Assembly (NCBI GenBank): GCA_025934475.1
Contig: JAICXZ010000002.1
Coordinates: 1-19,524 of the forward strand
Direction of reading: 5' to 3'
DNA length: 19,524 bases
Origin: Mucilaginibacter sp.
GTDB lineage: Bacteria; Bacteroidota; Bacteroidia; Sphingobacteriales; Sphingobacteriaceae
Shown: positions 1 to 8,280 of the stretch, in pieces
Position numbering within the stretch: position 1 is the first letter of the stretch
Layout: each line of letters begins with the position of its first letter
Notes under the pieces: model-generated
What the model was told of the DNA's origin: nothing
Seen by the model: only the letters and a program-made list of their open reading frames with translations
Database searches by the model: none
Position numbers and translations under genes: made by a program

Positions 1-1
1 G

Positions 2-1243
2 TATAAAGTAAAGGAGACCACTGGGATTGGTTTACCCCAAATAAGTGCCTCAGCCAGTTTTCAGGATTACCTTAAAATTCCAACCATTCTTTTTCCAAAT
101 TTCATTACGCCCGCGGTCTACGGAGTGTTAATTGACGAGAAAGTAAAAAATGGTTCAGGTAATACAATAACTCAGGTTCCAAATGGCGCTGGCGGTTATC
201 AATCGGTAAGTTTTACGCAAAAATATAATACCGGACTTGGCGTAACATTAAATCAAATAATTTTTGATGGCAGTTATCTGGTTGGTTTAAAAGCATCAAA
301 AACCTATAAGGAATTATCGCAGCGTAGTTACACAAGATCGAAGATCGACGCACGTGTTAATGTTACCAAAGCATATTACCAGGTACTTGTAAGCGACGAA
401 CAAATAAGACTGCTTGATGCTGATATTAAGCAACTTAAACAGCAAGTGGATCAAACAGTTGCTCAAAATAAACAAGGGTTTGTTGAGCAAGTAGATGTGC
501 AACGGATACAGGTGCAGTATAACAACCTTTTGACCAGTCGCGAGAATACAGTGACACTGCTAGCATTAAATTACCAATTATTGAAATTTCAAATGGGAAT
601 GCCCATCACCGAAGAGATTGTACTTACAGATAAACTTGGCGACGTCAACATGACTAATAGTACAGCTGATGCAGGTGATACCACATTTTATCATAATAGG
701 GTAGAGTACAATTTGACTGAAACTAATTTAAAACTGAATGAACTGGATCTGAAACTGAAAAAATCTCATTTTTTGCCAACATTATCCGCAATTGGTAATT
801 CATCTTTACAGTTCCAAAACAACTCGTTTAGTCAACTTTATAGTACAAGCTATCCGTCTACGTATGTCGGCCTGAATCTTAGCGTGCCTATTTTTAGCGG
901 AGGTCAGCGAATCAATCAATTGAGACAATCAAAGATCGCCGTTGAAAAATCGCAAAACGATCTGGATAACCTCAAAAACGGAATTCTATTGCAGGCGAAC
1001 TCAGCACGAGCAACCTATTTGAATAGCCTTAGATCGCTTTATAATCAAAAACAAAATCAACAGCTGGCACAAGAGGTGCTAAGGGTATCTAAAATAAAAT
1101 ACCAGCAGGGCGTAGGGTCAAGCATAGAAGTAACTCAGGCACAAACCGATCTGGAGAGCGCTGATAATCAATATATCCAGGCTTTATATAACGCATTAGT
1201 GAGCAAGGTTGACCTTGACAAAGCATACGGAAAATTACAATAA
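2..1243 (+). CDS. TolC-family outer-membrane efflux channel, 5' truncated by window edge
   Basis: Outer-membrane channel of a tripartite efflux system, the exit duct for the fusion protein and RND pump encoded next. The frame is open from base 2, so the true start and signal peptide lie upstream. The visible 413 residues are somewhat shorter than the 450-480 usual for Bacteroidota TolC proteins. Two long helical, Gln/Asn/Leu-rich stretches with the family pattern are visible: the first covers bases about 340-600, the second follows the strand motif LNLSVPIFSGGQR near bases 870-910. This duplicated helix-strand layout is typical of TolC. The GTG at 125 is internal and is not taken as a start. 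The stop lies 26 bases before the fusion-protein ATG, so the three pump genes should be one transcript. The family is clear; the substrate cannot be read from the sequence. Confidence 0.93.
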   Translation, partial: YKVKETTGIGLPQISASASFQDYLKIPTILFPNFITPAVYGVLIDEKVKNGSGNTITQVPNGAGGYQSVSFTQKYNTGLGVTLNQIIFDGSYLVGLKASKTYKELSQRSYTRSKIDARVNVTKAYYQVLVSDEQIRLLDADIKQLKQQVDQTVAQNKQGFVEQVDVQRIQVQYNNLLTSRENTVTLLALNYQLLKFQMGMPITEEIVLTDKLGDVNMTNSTADAGDTTFYHNRVEYNLTETNLKLNELDLKLKKSHFLPTLSAIGNSSLQFQNNSFSQLYSTSYPSTYVGLNLSVPIFSGGQRINQLRQSKIAVEKSQNDLDNLKNGILLQANSARATYLNSLRSLYNQKQNQQLAQEVLRVSKIKYQQGVGSSIEVTQAQTDLESADNQYIQALYNALVSKVDLDKAYGKLQ

Positions 1244-1269
1244 CTCAAAACGACAACAACATATAAACG

Positions 1270-2370
1270 ATGAAAAAGTTACTATACATACCGGCGATAC
1301 TGTTACTGGCAGCTTGCAGTAAACCAAAAGATAAAAAAACGGAATTAGCCGACCTGCAAAAGCAGGCCGCAGACATCAATGCTAAAATAACAAAACTACA
1401 AAAAGAGCTTGGTACGACCGACTCTGTTAAATCAACAGATGTGGCCGAATTGGTGGTGAAGCCCAGCGCGTTTACAAACTATGTCGATTTGCAGGGCAGC
1501 ATCGATGCAAAAGATAACGTACTTGCCACACCACAGGCTCAGGGTGTTATTACTAATATTTATGTAAAAGTAGGTGATCGTGTAAACGCCGGTCAGACAA
1601 TGGTACAACTGGATAACAGTGTATTGAAACAGCAAATTGCCCAGGCAGAGTCACAGGCCAGCCTGATGAAAACTTTGTTTGATCGTCAGAAAAATCTATG
1701 GGATCAAAAGATTGGTACCGAGGTTCAATATTTGCAAGCTCAAACTAACCTGCAGTCTGCTCAGAAGCAAGTAGCGGCGTTGAGACAGCAGTCGGACCTG
1801 TATCGGATTGCGTCACCTATCAATGGTGTAGTCGACCAGATGGATTTGAAGCTTGGCCAGGCAGCCGGTCCTGGCACCACAACCATCAGAGTAGTAAATA
1901 CCGAATACCTGAAAGTGAAGGCCAATGTTCCCGAATCATATGCTGCAAACATACACCAGGGCGATATGGTTAAAGTAGTGGTGCCTGATGCCAATGATTC
2001 AACAGTGGCTAAAGTAACTTTCGCGGCAAAAACCATCGACGCTTCATCGCGCAGTTTCGCTATCGAAGTCCAGTTACCCGCCAGCAAAACTATTAAACCC
2101 AATATGACTGCTCTGCTAAAGGTGGCCGACTATTCAACCAAAAAAGCTGTTGTAGTGCCGATTAACGCAATTCAGAAATCAGAGTCAGGCGATTTCGTGT
2201 TCGTGGATGAAAATGGCATCGCTAAAAAGAAGAACATCAAAGAAGGTAAATCCTATGGAGGAAAGACTGAAATAGTAGATGGACTAAAAGAGGGCGAGAA
2301 ACTGGTAACCGACGGTTCCAGTGAAATTGAGGACGGCGATAAGCTGAAAGTCTTACAGACAATTAACTGA
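1270..2370 (+). CDS. RND efflux periplasmic adaptor (membrane-fusion) lipoprotein, HlyD/AcrA type
   Basis: Periplasmic adaptor that links the inner-membrane RND pump to the TolC-type channel. The protein has 366 residues. The N-terminus is a lipoprotein signal with lipobox LAAC, lipidated Cys at residue 16, so it should be anchored to the inner membrane. A short charged helix follows (about residues 24-48). Next comes the split lipoyl/hairpin region: a strand ending YVKVGDRVNAGQ, a helical hairpin rich in Gln and Ala (about 120-175), and the second lipoyl half with ASPINGVVDQ (about 180-190). The C-terminal part is a beta-barrel and membrane-proximal domain with VVVPINAIQ and GLKEGEKLV. All are hallmarks of AcrA/MexA-like adaptors. 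It sits between the TolC and pump genes with short spacers, which supports an operon. Confidence 0.95.
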   Translation: MKKLLYIPAILLLAACSKPKDKKTELADLQKQAADINAKITKLQKELGTTDSVKSTDVAELVVKPSAFTNYVDLQGSIDAKDNVLATPQAQGVITNIYVKVGDRVNAGQTMVQLDNSVLKQQIAQAESQASLMKTLFDRQKNLWDQKIGTEVQYLQAQTNLQSAQKQVAALRQQSDLYRIASPINGVVDQMDLKLGQAAGPGTTTIRVVNTEYLKVKANVPESYAANIHQGDMVKVVVPDANDSTVAKVTFAAKTIDASSRSFAIEVQLPASKTIKPNMTALLKVADYSTKKAVVVPINAIQKSESGDFVFVDENGIAKKKNIKEGKSYGGKTEIVDGLKEGEKLVTDGSSEIEDGDKLKVLQTIN

Positions 2371-2391
2371 TCACGATAAATTCATTTGATT

Positions 2392-5300
2392 ATGAAAGAC
2401 GTAGAAAAAGAATTTAAGCCCTCAAGCTGGGCCATTGATAATAAAACCGCCGTTTATGTGATCGTATTCCTGATCACGTTGTTGGGATTATTATCCTATC
2501 TAAGGTTGCCAAAGGAGAACTTTCCTGATATAGCGCAGTCGAAGGTGTTTATTACTACACCCTATATTGGTCAATCGCCGCGAAATATAGAGTTACTTGT
2601 AACCAGGCAGATAGAAAAGCAATTAAAATCTCTGAAAGGCCTTAAGAAAGTAACCTCGAAAACACAGCAAAACCTTTCCATCATAACGGCCGAGTTCAAT
2701 GCTAATGTCGATATACGCAACGCCAAGCAGGATGTAAAGGAAGCTGTGGATAAAGCGAAGCAGGATTTGCCGCAGAACGACAATAATCTTCAAGCATCGC
2801 AGATAACGGATATCAACGTGGCCGATATACCTATTCTTTATGTCAATATCTCGGGAAATTATGATCTCAAAAGGCTAAAGGAATATGCCGATAACCTGAA
2901 GGATGATATCGAGGCAATGAAAGAGATATCCAAAGTTGACGAGATTGGCGCACTAAAGCCCAATATCCAGGTAAATGTTGACTTGAATAAGATGGCAGCG
3001 GCCCAGATAGGGTATGGTGATATTATCCAGGCGATTGGCAACGAAAATATCATTTCATCGGCCGGTAACGTCATTATAGACGGCAAGCAACGTGCCGTAG
3101 ACATTAAAGAGGATTTTAAGAGTGCCGACGAAGTTGCAGCTATGGTGATCAGGAACCCAACCGGCAAAGCCGTTTATCTGCGCGATATTGCTACCATTAA
3201 AGACGGGTCCCAGGATCAGGAGAGCTACGCCCGCCTGAAGACCAATAACGATCCGAACTTTAAGAACGTAATTACTCTGAACGTCAGCAAAAGAACAGGT
3301 GAAAACTTGATCGAGGCATCTGACAAGATCAATGCGCTGATAGCACAAAAGGAAAAGACCGTGTTCCCTAAGGGGTTGAATATTACCGTGACAGGCGACC
3401 AGTCGGATAAAACACGTTCAACGCTGGACGACCTGATCAACACGATTGTTATTGGCTTTATCCTGGTAACGCTCATCCTGATGTTCTTTATGGGTAGTAC
3501 CAACGCTATTTTCGTGGCGTTATCAGTTCCGTTATCGTGTTTTATAGCCTTTTTGCTCATGCCGGCTATTGGGTTTACGCTCAATATGATCGTATTATTC
3601 TCGTTCCTGCTGGCGTTGGGTATCGTAGTGGATGACGCGATCGTGGTGATCGAAAACACACACCGTATTTTTGCTAACGGAAGGGTGCCAATTAAACAAG
3701 CAGCGAAAATGGCTGCTGGTGAAGTGTTTCTGCCTGTGTTTTCAGGTACGATGACCACCCTGGCACCATTTATTCCATTAGCATTTTGGAACAGCCTGAT
3801 AGGTCATTTTATGTTCTTCCTGCCTATAACGCTGATCATAACGTTACTGGCATCTTTAGTTGTGGCTTATATTATGAACCCCGTGTTTGCGGTTGATTTC
3901 ATGAAACCTCATCACGAAGGCGAACACGACAATCCCAAATTTGACAGAAAATTTGCGCGCGGCCTTGCTATCCTTGGTGGCATTACAGTTCTGGGGTACC
4001 TTATAAATTTTGGATTGGGAAACTTCTTCGTATTTGTGATATTCCTTTACTTCATAAATCATTTCTTCCTACTACGCATTATCGACAGGTTCCAGAAAAA
4101 CGTGTGGCCGCGTTTCCAGCATTGGTATGCCAGAAGGCTCGAAAAGGCTGTGCAATCACCATGGCTGGTGCTCGGAAGCATTGTTTTGCTGTTCATATTT
4201 ACGATGGGTTTTGTAGCGGCACGCAGTCCGAAAGTTGAATTTTTCCCTGCTGCCGACCCAAACTTCACCTATGTATACGTGACTATGCCAACCGGTACGG
4301 ACCAGGCTTATACCGACAAGGTGATGGCTACACTTGAAAAGAAAGTGGCTGCAGTTGTTGAACCGGATAAGGACATCGTAACCTCGATCATCTCGAACGT
4401 AACGGTTGGTGTAACCGATCCGACAGATGGTGACCTGGGTAAATACCCTAACAAAGGAAAAATAACCGTTGCGTTTGCCGAATATGGTAAGAGGAACGGC
4501 AAGGATACTAAAAAGGTCATGGAGCGTATCCGCCAGTCTGTCCAAGGCTATCCGGGCGCCAAGATCGCCGTGGCCCAGGAAAATGGGGGCCCTCCTGTAC
4601 AAAAAGACATCAGTATCGAAATCACCGGCGACGACCTGGATACTTTGGTCAATACCAGCGCAAGGCTTGTAAAATACATTAACAAACAGGGTATCGCAGG
4701 GATTGAAGGTTTAGTTCCCGATTTGCAAGCTGATAAGCCTGAGATTGTATTTGATGTTGATCGCGAGCGCGCTAACCGCGAGGGTATCACAACAAAACAG
4801 ATCAACGATGCATTGGGTGCAACTATTTTTGGTGCTAAGGCAGCAGATTTCAGAAACACAAAAGAGGATAATTACGAGATCGATGTACGTTCGCAGGAAG
4901 ACCAGCGCAATAACATCGATGCCATCAAAAACCTAAAAATAACATATCGTGATATTGCCACAGGTGGCTCTATTCGCCAGGTTCCAATCTCGGCCTTTAC
5001 CGATGTGCGGTATACAACTACTTATGCAAACATCAATCATAAGCAGCAGCGCCGTATTATCACTTTAGGGTCGAATGTGCTGAAAACTAGTAACGTTAAT
5101 GAAGTGAATGCAGCGATACAGCAGGCCATCAACAATTTTAAAGCCCCTGAAGGAGTGGCTATCCGAATGGGTGGCGGCCAGGAGGATCAGGCTGAAGCAG
5201 CTACCTTCCTGGGTACTGCACTGATGATTTCGTGTGGTATGATCCTGCTTATCCTGATTGCGCAATTTAATTCGATAGGTAAAACGGTTATCATACTTAC

Positions 5301-5817
5301 AGAGATATTTTTCAGCATCATCGGCGTGTTCCTTGGAGTGGCTATATTCAAAATGACCATATCAATCGTAATGACGGGTATTGGTATTATAGCCCTGGCA
5401 GGCGTCGTCGTCCGGAATGGTATCCTGCTTGTTGAGTTTACCGATATGCTGATATCGCAGGGCGCGAGTTTACACGATGCAGTGGTTGAGGCTGCGCGTA
5501 CACGTATGACGCCGGTGTTGTTGACGGCTACTGCAGCTATACTAGGATTAATACCACTCGGTTTAGGTTTCAATATAGACTTCGCAGGATTGTTCACATC
5601 GTTTAAGCCGCATATCTATTTTGGCGGCGATAACAATGCCTTCTGGGGACCGCTGTCGTGGACTATGATCTTCGGATTAGGTTTTGCAACAATCATTACG
5701 CTTATAGTGGTGCCTTGTATGTACATCATCCGGGTACGTATCAAATCGCGCTTGTTCGGCAGCAAGAAGAAAGAGGAAGTTCACGAACTCGAGCCTGAAA
5801 TGAGCAGTATTTCATAA
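2392..5817 (+). CDS. RND-family efflux permease (AcrB-like inner-membrane pump)
   Basis: Proton-driven inner-membrane pump of the tripartite exporter. I place the start at the ATG at 2392; a TTG two codons upstream is also in frame but less likely. That gives 1141 residues against about 1050 for AcrB. The first membrane helix is near residues 18-35, followed by the porter domain. TM4 carries VDDAIVV with adjacent Asp414 and Asp415, matching the AcrB proton-relay pair. TM10 carries VVRNGILLVEF, with Arg1008 where AcrB has its relay Lys. The extra length lies partly between TM6 and TM7, where about residues 525-565 form additional hydrophobic segments, and partly in a charged C-terminal tail. 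A strong terminator follows about 20 bases after the stop. Multidrug or solvent export is likely; substrates are unknown. Confidence 0.95.
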   Translation: MKDVEKEFKPSSWAIDNKTAVYVIVFLITLLGLLSYLRLPKENFPDIAQSKVFITTPYIGQSPRNIELLVTRQIEKQLKSLKGLKKVTSKTQQNLSIITAEFNANVDIRNAKQDVKEAVDKAKQDLPQNDNNLQASQITDINVADIPILYVNISGNYDLKRLKEYADNLKDDIEAMKEISKVDEIGALKPNIQVNVDLNKMAAAQIGYGDIIQAIGNENIISSAGNVIIDGKQRAVDIKEDFKSADEVAAMVIRNPTGKAVYLRDIATIKDGSQDQESYARLKTNNDPNFKNVITLNVSKRTGENLIEASDKINALIAQKEKTVFPKGLNITVTGDQSDKTRSTLDDLINTIVIGFILVTLILMFFMGSTNAIFVALSVPLSCFIAFLLMPAIGFTLNMIVLFSFLLALGIVVDDAIVVIENTHRIFANGRVPIKQAAKMAAGEVFLPVFSGTMTTLAPFIPLAFWNSLIGHFMFFLPITLIITLLASLVVAYIMNPVFAVDFMKPHHEGEHDNPKFDRKFARGLAILGGITVLGYLINFGLGNFFVFVIFLYFINHFFLLRIIDRFQKNVWPRFQHWYARRLEKAVQSPWLVLGSIVLLFIFTMGFVAARSPKVEFFPAADPNFTYVYVTMPTGTDQAYTDKVMATLEKKVAAVVEPDKDIVTSIISNVTVGVTDPTDGDLGKYPNKGKITVAFAEYGKRNGKDTKKVMERIRQSVQGYPGAKIAVAQENGGPPVQKDISIEITGDDLDTLVNTSARLVKYINKQGIAGIEGLVPDLQADKPEIVFDVDRERANREGITTKQINDALGATIFGAKAADFRNTKEDNYEIDVRSQEDQRNNIDAIKNLKITYRDIATGGSIRQVPISAFTDVRYTTTYANINHKQQRRIITLGSNVLKTSNVNEVNAAIQQAINNFKAPEGVAIRMGGGQEDQAEAATFLGTALMISCGMILLILIAQFNSIGKTVIILTEIFFSIIGVFLGVAIFKMTISIVMTGIGIIALAGVVVRNGILLVEFTDMLISQGASLHDAVVEAARTRMTPVLLTATAAILGLIPLGLGFNIDFAGLFTSFKPHIYFGGDNNAFWGPLSWTMIFGLGFATIITLIVVPCMYIIRVRIKSRLFGSKKKEEVHELEPEMSSIS

Positions 5818-5839
5818 TCAAACCATATATAATAGCAAA

Positions 5840-5870
5840 GCCGCCGTGGGATTTCCCGGCGGCTTTTTTT
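5840..5870 (+). terminator. Rho-independent terminator of the efflux operon
   Basis: A GC-rich hairpin pairs GCCGCC (5840-5845) with GGCGGC (5858-5863) and continues with GGG/CCC after a two-base bulge, closing on a short A/T loop. Seven T follow directly. It begins about 20 bases after the pump stop codon and separates the efflux operon from the TetR gene. Confidence 0.9.
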
Positions 5871-5953
5871 GTGTGCTCATCCGCCGGAAAATACAGTCTT
5901 GTGTCCGCTCACATCAAGTGTAAATATGACATTATTATGTATAGAATTTTTGA

Positions 5954-5961
5954 TAATTTTG
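5954..5961 (+). promoter_or_regulatory. Putative Bacteroidota -7 box for the TetR gene
   Basis: TAATTTTG matches the Bacteroidota -7 consensus TAnnTTTG exactly and lies 39 bases before the GTG chosen as start of the TetR gene. I see no good -33 TTG at the usual distance, so this is only partial promoter evidence. If real, it rules out upstream in-frame starts such as the ATG at 5926. Confidence 0.35.
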
Positions 5962-6000
5962 TTTAAAAAGTCAGGAATACAGAATAATACCCTTATTAAA

Positions 6001-6618
6001 GTGAGCACTGTAACAGATCAGCAGGATATTAAACGAGAAAAAATATTAGAAGCAGCCTACCAGCAGTTCCTTCACTATGGCTATTCGAAGACTACAATGA
6101 ATGAGATTGCGGGTGCCTTATCGATGTCGAAGGCTTTGTTGTATTATTATTTCCCCGATAAAAGCCAATTATATATTGCGGTTACCCGGAAACTTTCGGA
6201 AGAGTATTTGCAATTGGTAAAGGAAAAAATTTCGATTACCAAAGACCTGAAAGAGGCTTTTGTTGCGCAGATAGACATCAATCACAATTTTATCCTGAGC
6301 AATTATAATTTCCTCGATTATATCCGTGTGAATGAGCAAAACCTTCCGGATACCATTTGGGACATAGTGGAACAGATAAGGCAGGCAGAAATTGAGCTGC
6401 TTACGAATGCAATCAGGCTTGAAGAAGAAAAAGGTACGATAGGTCGTATTGAGAACGCTGCCGAGGTAGTTGGCCTTTTACTTGATGCGCTGCATGGTGT
6501 ACATGTTGGCACCATGGGATACAAGAAAACAACCTTCCCAAAAAAGGAACACCTGGATGAAATTCACCAAAAAAGATTAATGCTGGTGGATATTTTCGTA
6601 CGCGGGCTAAGACATTGA
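6001..6618 (+). CDS. TetR/AcrR-family transcriptional regulator
   Basis: DNA-binding repressor, most likely of the efflux operon just upstream, as is common for TetR/RND pairs; the pairing is inferred. From the GTG at 6001 it has 205 residues, a normal TetR length. Residues 11-55 form the N-terminal DNA-binding domain: KREKILEAAYQQF, then GYSKTTMNEIA, then the recognition helix region SMSKALLYYYFPDKSQL, a near-textbook TetR signature. The C-terminal ligand and dimer domain is helical and shows no specific ligand motif. The frame is open further upstream (to 5869 and before), but those residues are unlike the family and would run through the terminator and the -7 box, so the GTG start is preferred. 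It is separated from the pump genes by a terminator, so it is probably transcribed on its own. Confidence 0.9.
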   Translation: MSTVTDQQDIKREKILEAAYQQFLHYGYSKTTMNEIAGALSMSKALLYYYFPDKSQLYIAVTRKLSEEYLQLVKEKISITKDLKEAFVAQIDINHNFILSNYNFLDYIRVNEQNLPDTIWDIVEQIRQAEIELLTNAIRLEEEKGTIGRIENAAEVVGLLLDALHGVHVGTMGYKKTTFPKKEHLDEIHQKRLMLVDIFVRGLRH

Positions 6619-6652
6619 TTTTCTGTCAACTTAGGGTCAAAATAGCCTTGAC

Positions 6653-6686
6653 TTTGAGCGGTGGCGAGCATTAATCCGTATATTTG
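6653..6686 (+). promoter_or_regulatory. Putative Bacteroidota promoter (TTTG, 22-base spacer, TATATTTG)
   Basis: TTTG at 6653-6656 and TATATTTG at 6679-6686 match the Bacteroidota -33 and TAnnTTTG -7 elements with a 22-base spacer, within the accepted range. It lies after the TetR gene and points to a stretch with no reading frame that ends at a strong terminator. Predicted transcription start is near 6693. Confidence 0.45.
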
Positions 6687-6708
6687 ACTATAATTTTAGT
6701 TTAGTCAA
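6684..6708. promoter_or_regulatory. Palindrome overlapping a promoter, possible operator
   Basis: TTGACTA (6684-6690) and TAGTCAA (6702-6708) form a perfect 7-bp inverted repeat around an 11-base A/T-rich centre. It overlaps the end of the putative -7 box and the predicted start of transcription. The size and position fit an operator for a dimeric repressor such as the adjacent TetR protein, but there is no direct evidence for which protein binds. Confidence 0.4.
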
Positions 6709-6820
6709 TAATTAAGTCCATCAGGGCTACGTTATAAAAGAGACTTCTTAATTTAGAGGTGATTGTTTTAGAGTGATTGAAGCACCCTGTCCGCCAACTT
6801 GCGGATGGGGTGCTTTTTTT
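6693..6820 (+). ncRNA. Candidate small RNA (about 128 nt) between promoter and terminator
   Basis: The stretch follows a promoter match and ends in a strong intrinsic terminator, yet contains no ATG on the plus strand and no plausible short gene. It has an internal 7-bp stem pairing AATTAAG (6710-6716) with CTTAATT (6747-6753), then the terminator hairpin. I do not recognise it as SRP RNA, tmRNA or 6S RNA. The alternative is simply a long 3' untranslated region of the TetR gene, in which case the promoter match is chance. Confidence 0.35.
6780..6820 (+). terminator. Strong Rho-independent terminator, plus-strand direction
   Basis: AAGCACCC (6780-6787) pairs with GGGTGCTT (6808-6815) and TCCGC (6790-6794) with GCGGA (6801-6805), with two G-T wobbles between them. 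This makes about 15 continuous pairs around a CAACTT loop, followed by a run of T to 6820. The T-run is on the plus strand only, so it mainly stops transcription from the TetR/small-RNA side. It abuts and slightly overlaps the stop codon of the minus-strand gene ending at 6819. Confidence 0.88.
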
Positions 6821-7223
6821 AGTTCTCGTTAAGCGTGATCATCCGCCAGTTTTTCTTATCGCCAACCTGGCCGCCCACAAATTTCAAGGTTATCTGGAAG
6901 CTGGTGATATTTTTGGGGCCCGATTGATTTTTGTCCTCGGCATAAGATTTTACCACAAATACCGAATCAGGTTTTTCAGCGCATTGGTACCCAGTTTCAG
7001 GGAACGAAATGTTGCCGGATTTTATCGTTGGTCTCACAAATTGCTTGGCCATCGAGTAAGCGTCGGCACTTACCGGGGCGCCATTTGTCATATCTTCGCT
7101 TGAGTCTGATAAAGCAAAACGCGCTACAAAAACCAGGAATATCGCCAACAAAGCCACTATCACAACCATTCCTTTTTGAAGAAATCTTTGTTTAGCGGCC
7201 TTTTGTTGTAAATATGCGTTCAT
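6819..7223 (-). CDS. Small single-pass membrane protein of unknown function, third gene of the adhesin operon
   Basis: I do not recognise the family. The 134-residue protein has a positively charged N-terminus (about residues 1-17), one strong transmembrane helix (about 18-37, rich in V, A, L, I and F), and a soluble part of about 95 residues. By the positive-inside rule the soluble part should be periplasmic. It contains a lone Cys near residue 81 and strand-like segments ending in NWRMITLNEN. There is no lipobox and no cleavable signal. It starts 16 bases after the PorP/SprF stop on the same strand, so it is likely co-transcribed with the adhesin and its partner. A helper role in secretion or anchoring is possible from position alone. 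Its stop overlaps the T-run of a terminator that works in the opposite direction. Confidence 0.75.
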   Translation of the reverse strand: MNAYLQQKAAKQRFLQKGMVVIVALLAIFLVFVARFALSDSSEDMTNGAPVSADAYSMAKQFVRPTIKSGNISFPETGYQCAEKPDSVFVVKSYAEDKNQSGPKNITSFQITLKFVGGQVGDKKNWRMITLNEN

Positions 7224-7239
7224 CTATGCTTTCAACCTG

Positions 7240-8277
7240 TTAATAAAATTGGTAACAACGGCTCGCGCCTTCAAATCGTTGTGATTTTTCGCCACTACCC
7301 GGAAGCGTTGTTTCATACCCAATGCTTCCTTCCTGCGTACCTGCGGTATTGCCGTAGCTGAGACCCGAAACAGGAGCATCATGGCTTACGCCAAAACGTA
7401 ATTTTTCACCTCCGTCGCGATTAATGAACAGGTCGAAAATCAGTGAAACCACTACTGCACTTGGCCCGGTCTCATTCCCGCTTCTGTACCATAAACCAAC
7501 ATTTACGCTCTTATGTTTGTACTGCATCCCAATACTGTAAGATTCGGCATTGGATTGCTTATAAAATACTACCGACGGGATGATGTATGATTTCTCGTCG
7601 TCGTATAAATTATCGAAGGCATTCAGGTCCCATCGATAGCTGATATGCGCGTTTGTGCGTATAGGCAGCTTTACAGGTGTACCCGTGAATGATTCGTTGG
7701 GCTGGTTCAAATGCTGCAAAGCCAGTCCTATATTGAAGTCATGTATCGCAAGGTTTGTGCCAAGACCAGAGTCGAAAAAGAATTTGTTGTTATATGGAAA
7801 TGATCCGGCTGCGGCCGAAGAGCCCGAAACAATGCCCAGGGTTGGATCTATCTGGTCGCCAAACACAAGTTTGCTGTAGTCGAGTGTTCGGTTAGTGACG
7901 CCGGCCTGCAAGCCAAACGAAAGCACAAAATCTTCCGAGCCGACGCTATACGAATATAAGCCCGCAATATTCGTCAAATCGAGATAGGCTGTTCCCTCGC
8001 TGCTGCGGGTAACTAATAACCCGATTCCACCCCCAAAACGGGGAACATTATAATCAACAGAAGCCGATAAATAAGAAAAGGTTCCGGGTACGTTGGTCCA
8101 CTGGTTACGATAAATAAGATTCATGCGCAAGTCGCCTTCAAACTGCCCGGTAAGTGCCGGGTTGAGATAAAGCGGCGAGTTGAAGAATTGTGAATACATA
8201 TGGTCCTGCGCAAAGCCCGGCATGCGATGCAGAAGTATTATAAGCAATAAAAGGAGCCCCCGGGCTATATTCTTCAT
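7240..8277 (-). CDS. PorP/SprF-family type IX secretion outer-membrane protein
   Basis: Outer-membrane beta-barrel of the PorP/SprF family, whose members help secrete or attach specific T9SS cargo. The 345 residues begin with a Sec signal peptide (hydrophobic core about 7-16, likely cleavage after FA at residues 22-23). The diagnostic family motif follows: MYSQFFNSPLYLNPALTG, then RMNLIYRNQW. Repeated strands with aromatic ends and Gly-rich turns run to the C-terminus. Its start lies three bases after the stop of the giant adhesin gene, so the two are co-transcribed and probably translationally coupled. That mirrors the sprB-sprF order known in Flavobacterium johnsoniae, where SprF is needed for SprB to reach the surface. 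A polar C-terminal extension (last 30 or so residues) is a minor oddity. Confidence 0.93.
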   Translation of the reverse strand: MKNIARGLLLLLIILLHRMPGFAQDHMYSQFFNSPLYLNPALTGQFEGDLRMNLIYRNQWTNVPGTFSYLSASVDYNVPRFGGGIGLLVTRSSEGTAYLDLTNIAGLYSYSVGSEDFVLSFGLQAGVTNRTLDYSKLVFGDQIDPTLGIVSGSSAAAGSFPYNNKFFFDSGLGTNLAIHDFNIGLALQHLNQPNESFTGTPVKLPIRTNAHISYRWDLNAFDNLYDDEKSYIIPSVVFYKQSNAESYSIGMQYKHKSVNVGLWYRSGNETGPSAVVVSLIFDLFINRDGGEKLRFGVSHDAPVSGLSYGNTAGTQEGSIGYETTLPGSGEKSQRFEGASRCYQFY

Positions 8278-8280
8278 CTT

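Noticed and set aside
3225..3758. 177-codon minus-strand frame inside the RND pump gene
   Set aside because: It overlaps the proton-relay helix region of a clear pump gene and has Ser/Thr/Ile-rich composition typical of an antisense shadow.
5869..6000. N-terminal extension of the TetR gene upstream of the GTG at 6001
   Set aside because: The added residues do not resemble TetR proteins, the frame begins in the T-run of the efflux terminator, and a -7 promoter box lies inside the extension.
6780..6819. Terminator for the minus-strand adhesin operon at the same hairpin
   Set aside because: After the hairpin the minus strand reads TCAATCACTC rather than a T-run, so efficient minus-strand termination is not supported.
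6777..7103. 108-codon plus-strand frame
   Set aside because: It starts in the terminator region and lies antisense to the small membrane protein, which has a clear transmembrane helix and fits the operon; the plus-strand peptide has no recognisable features.
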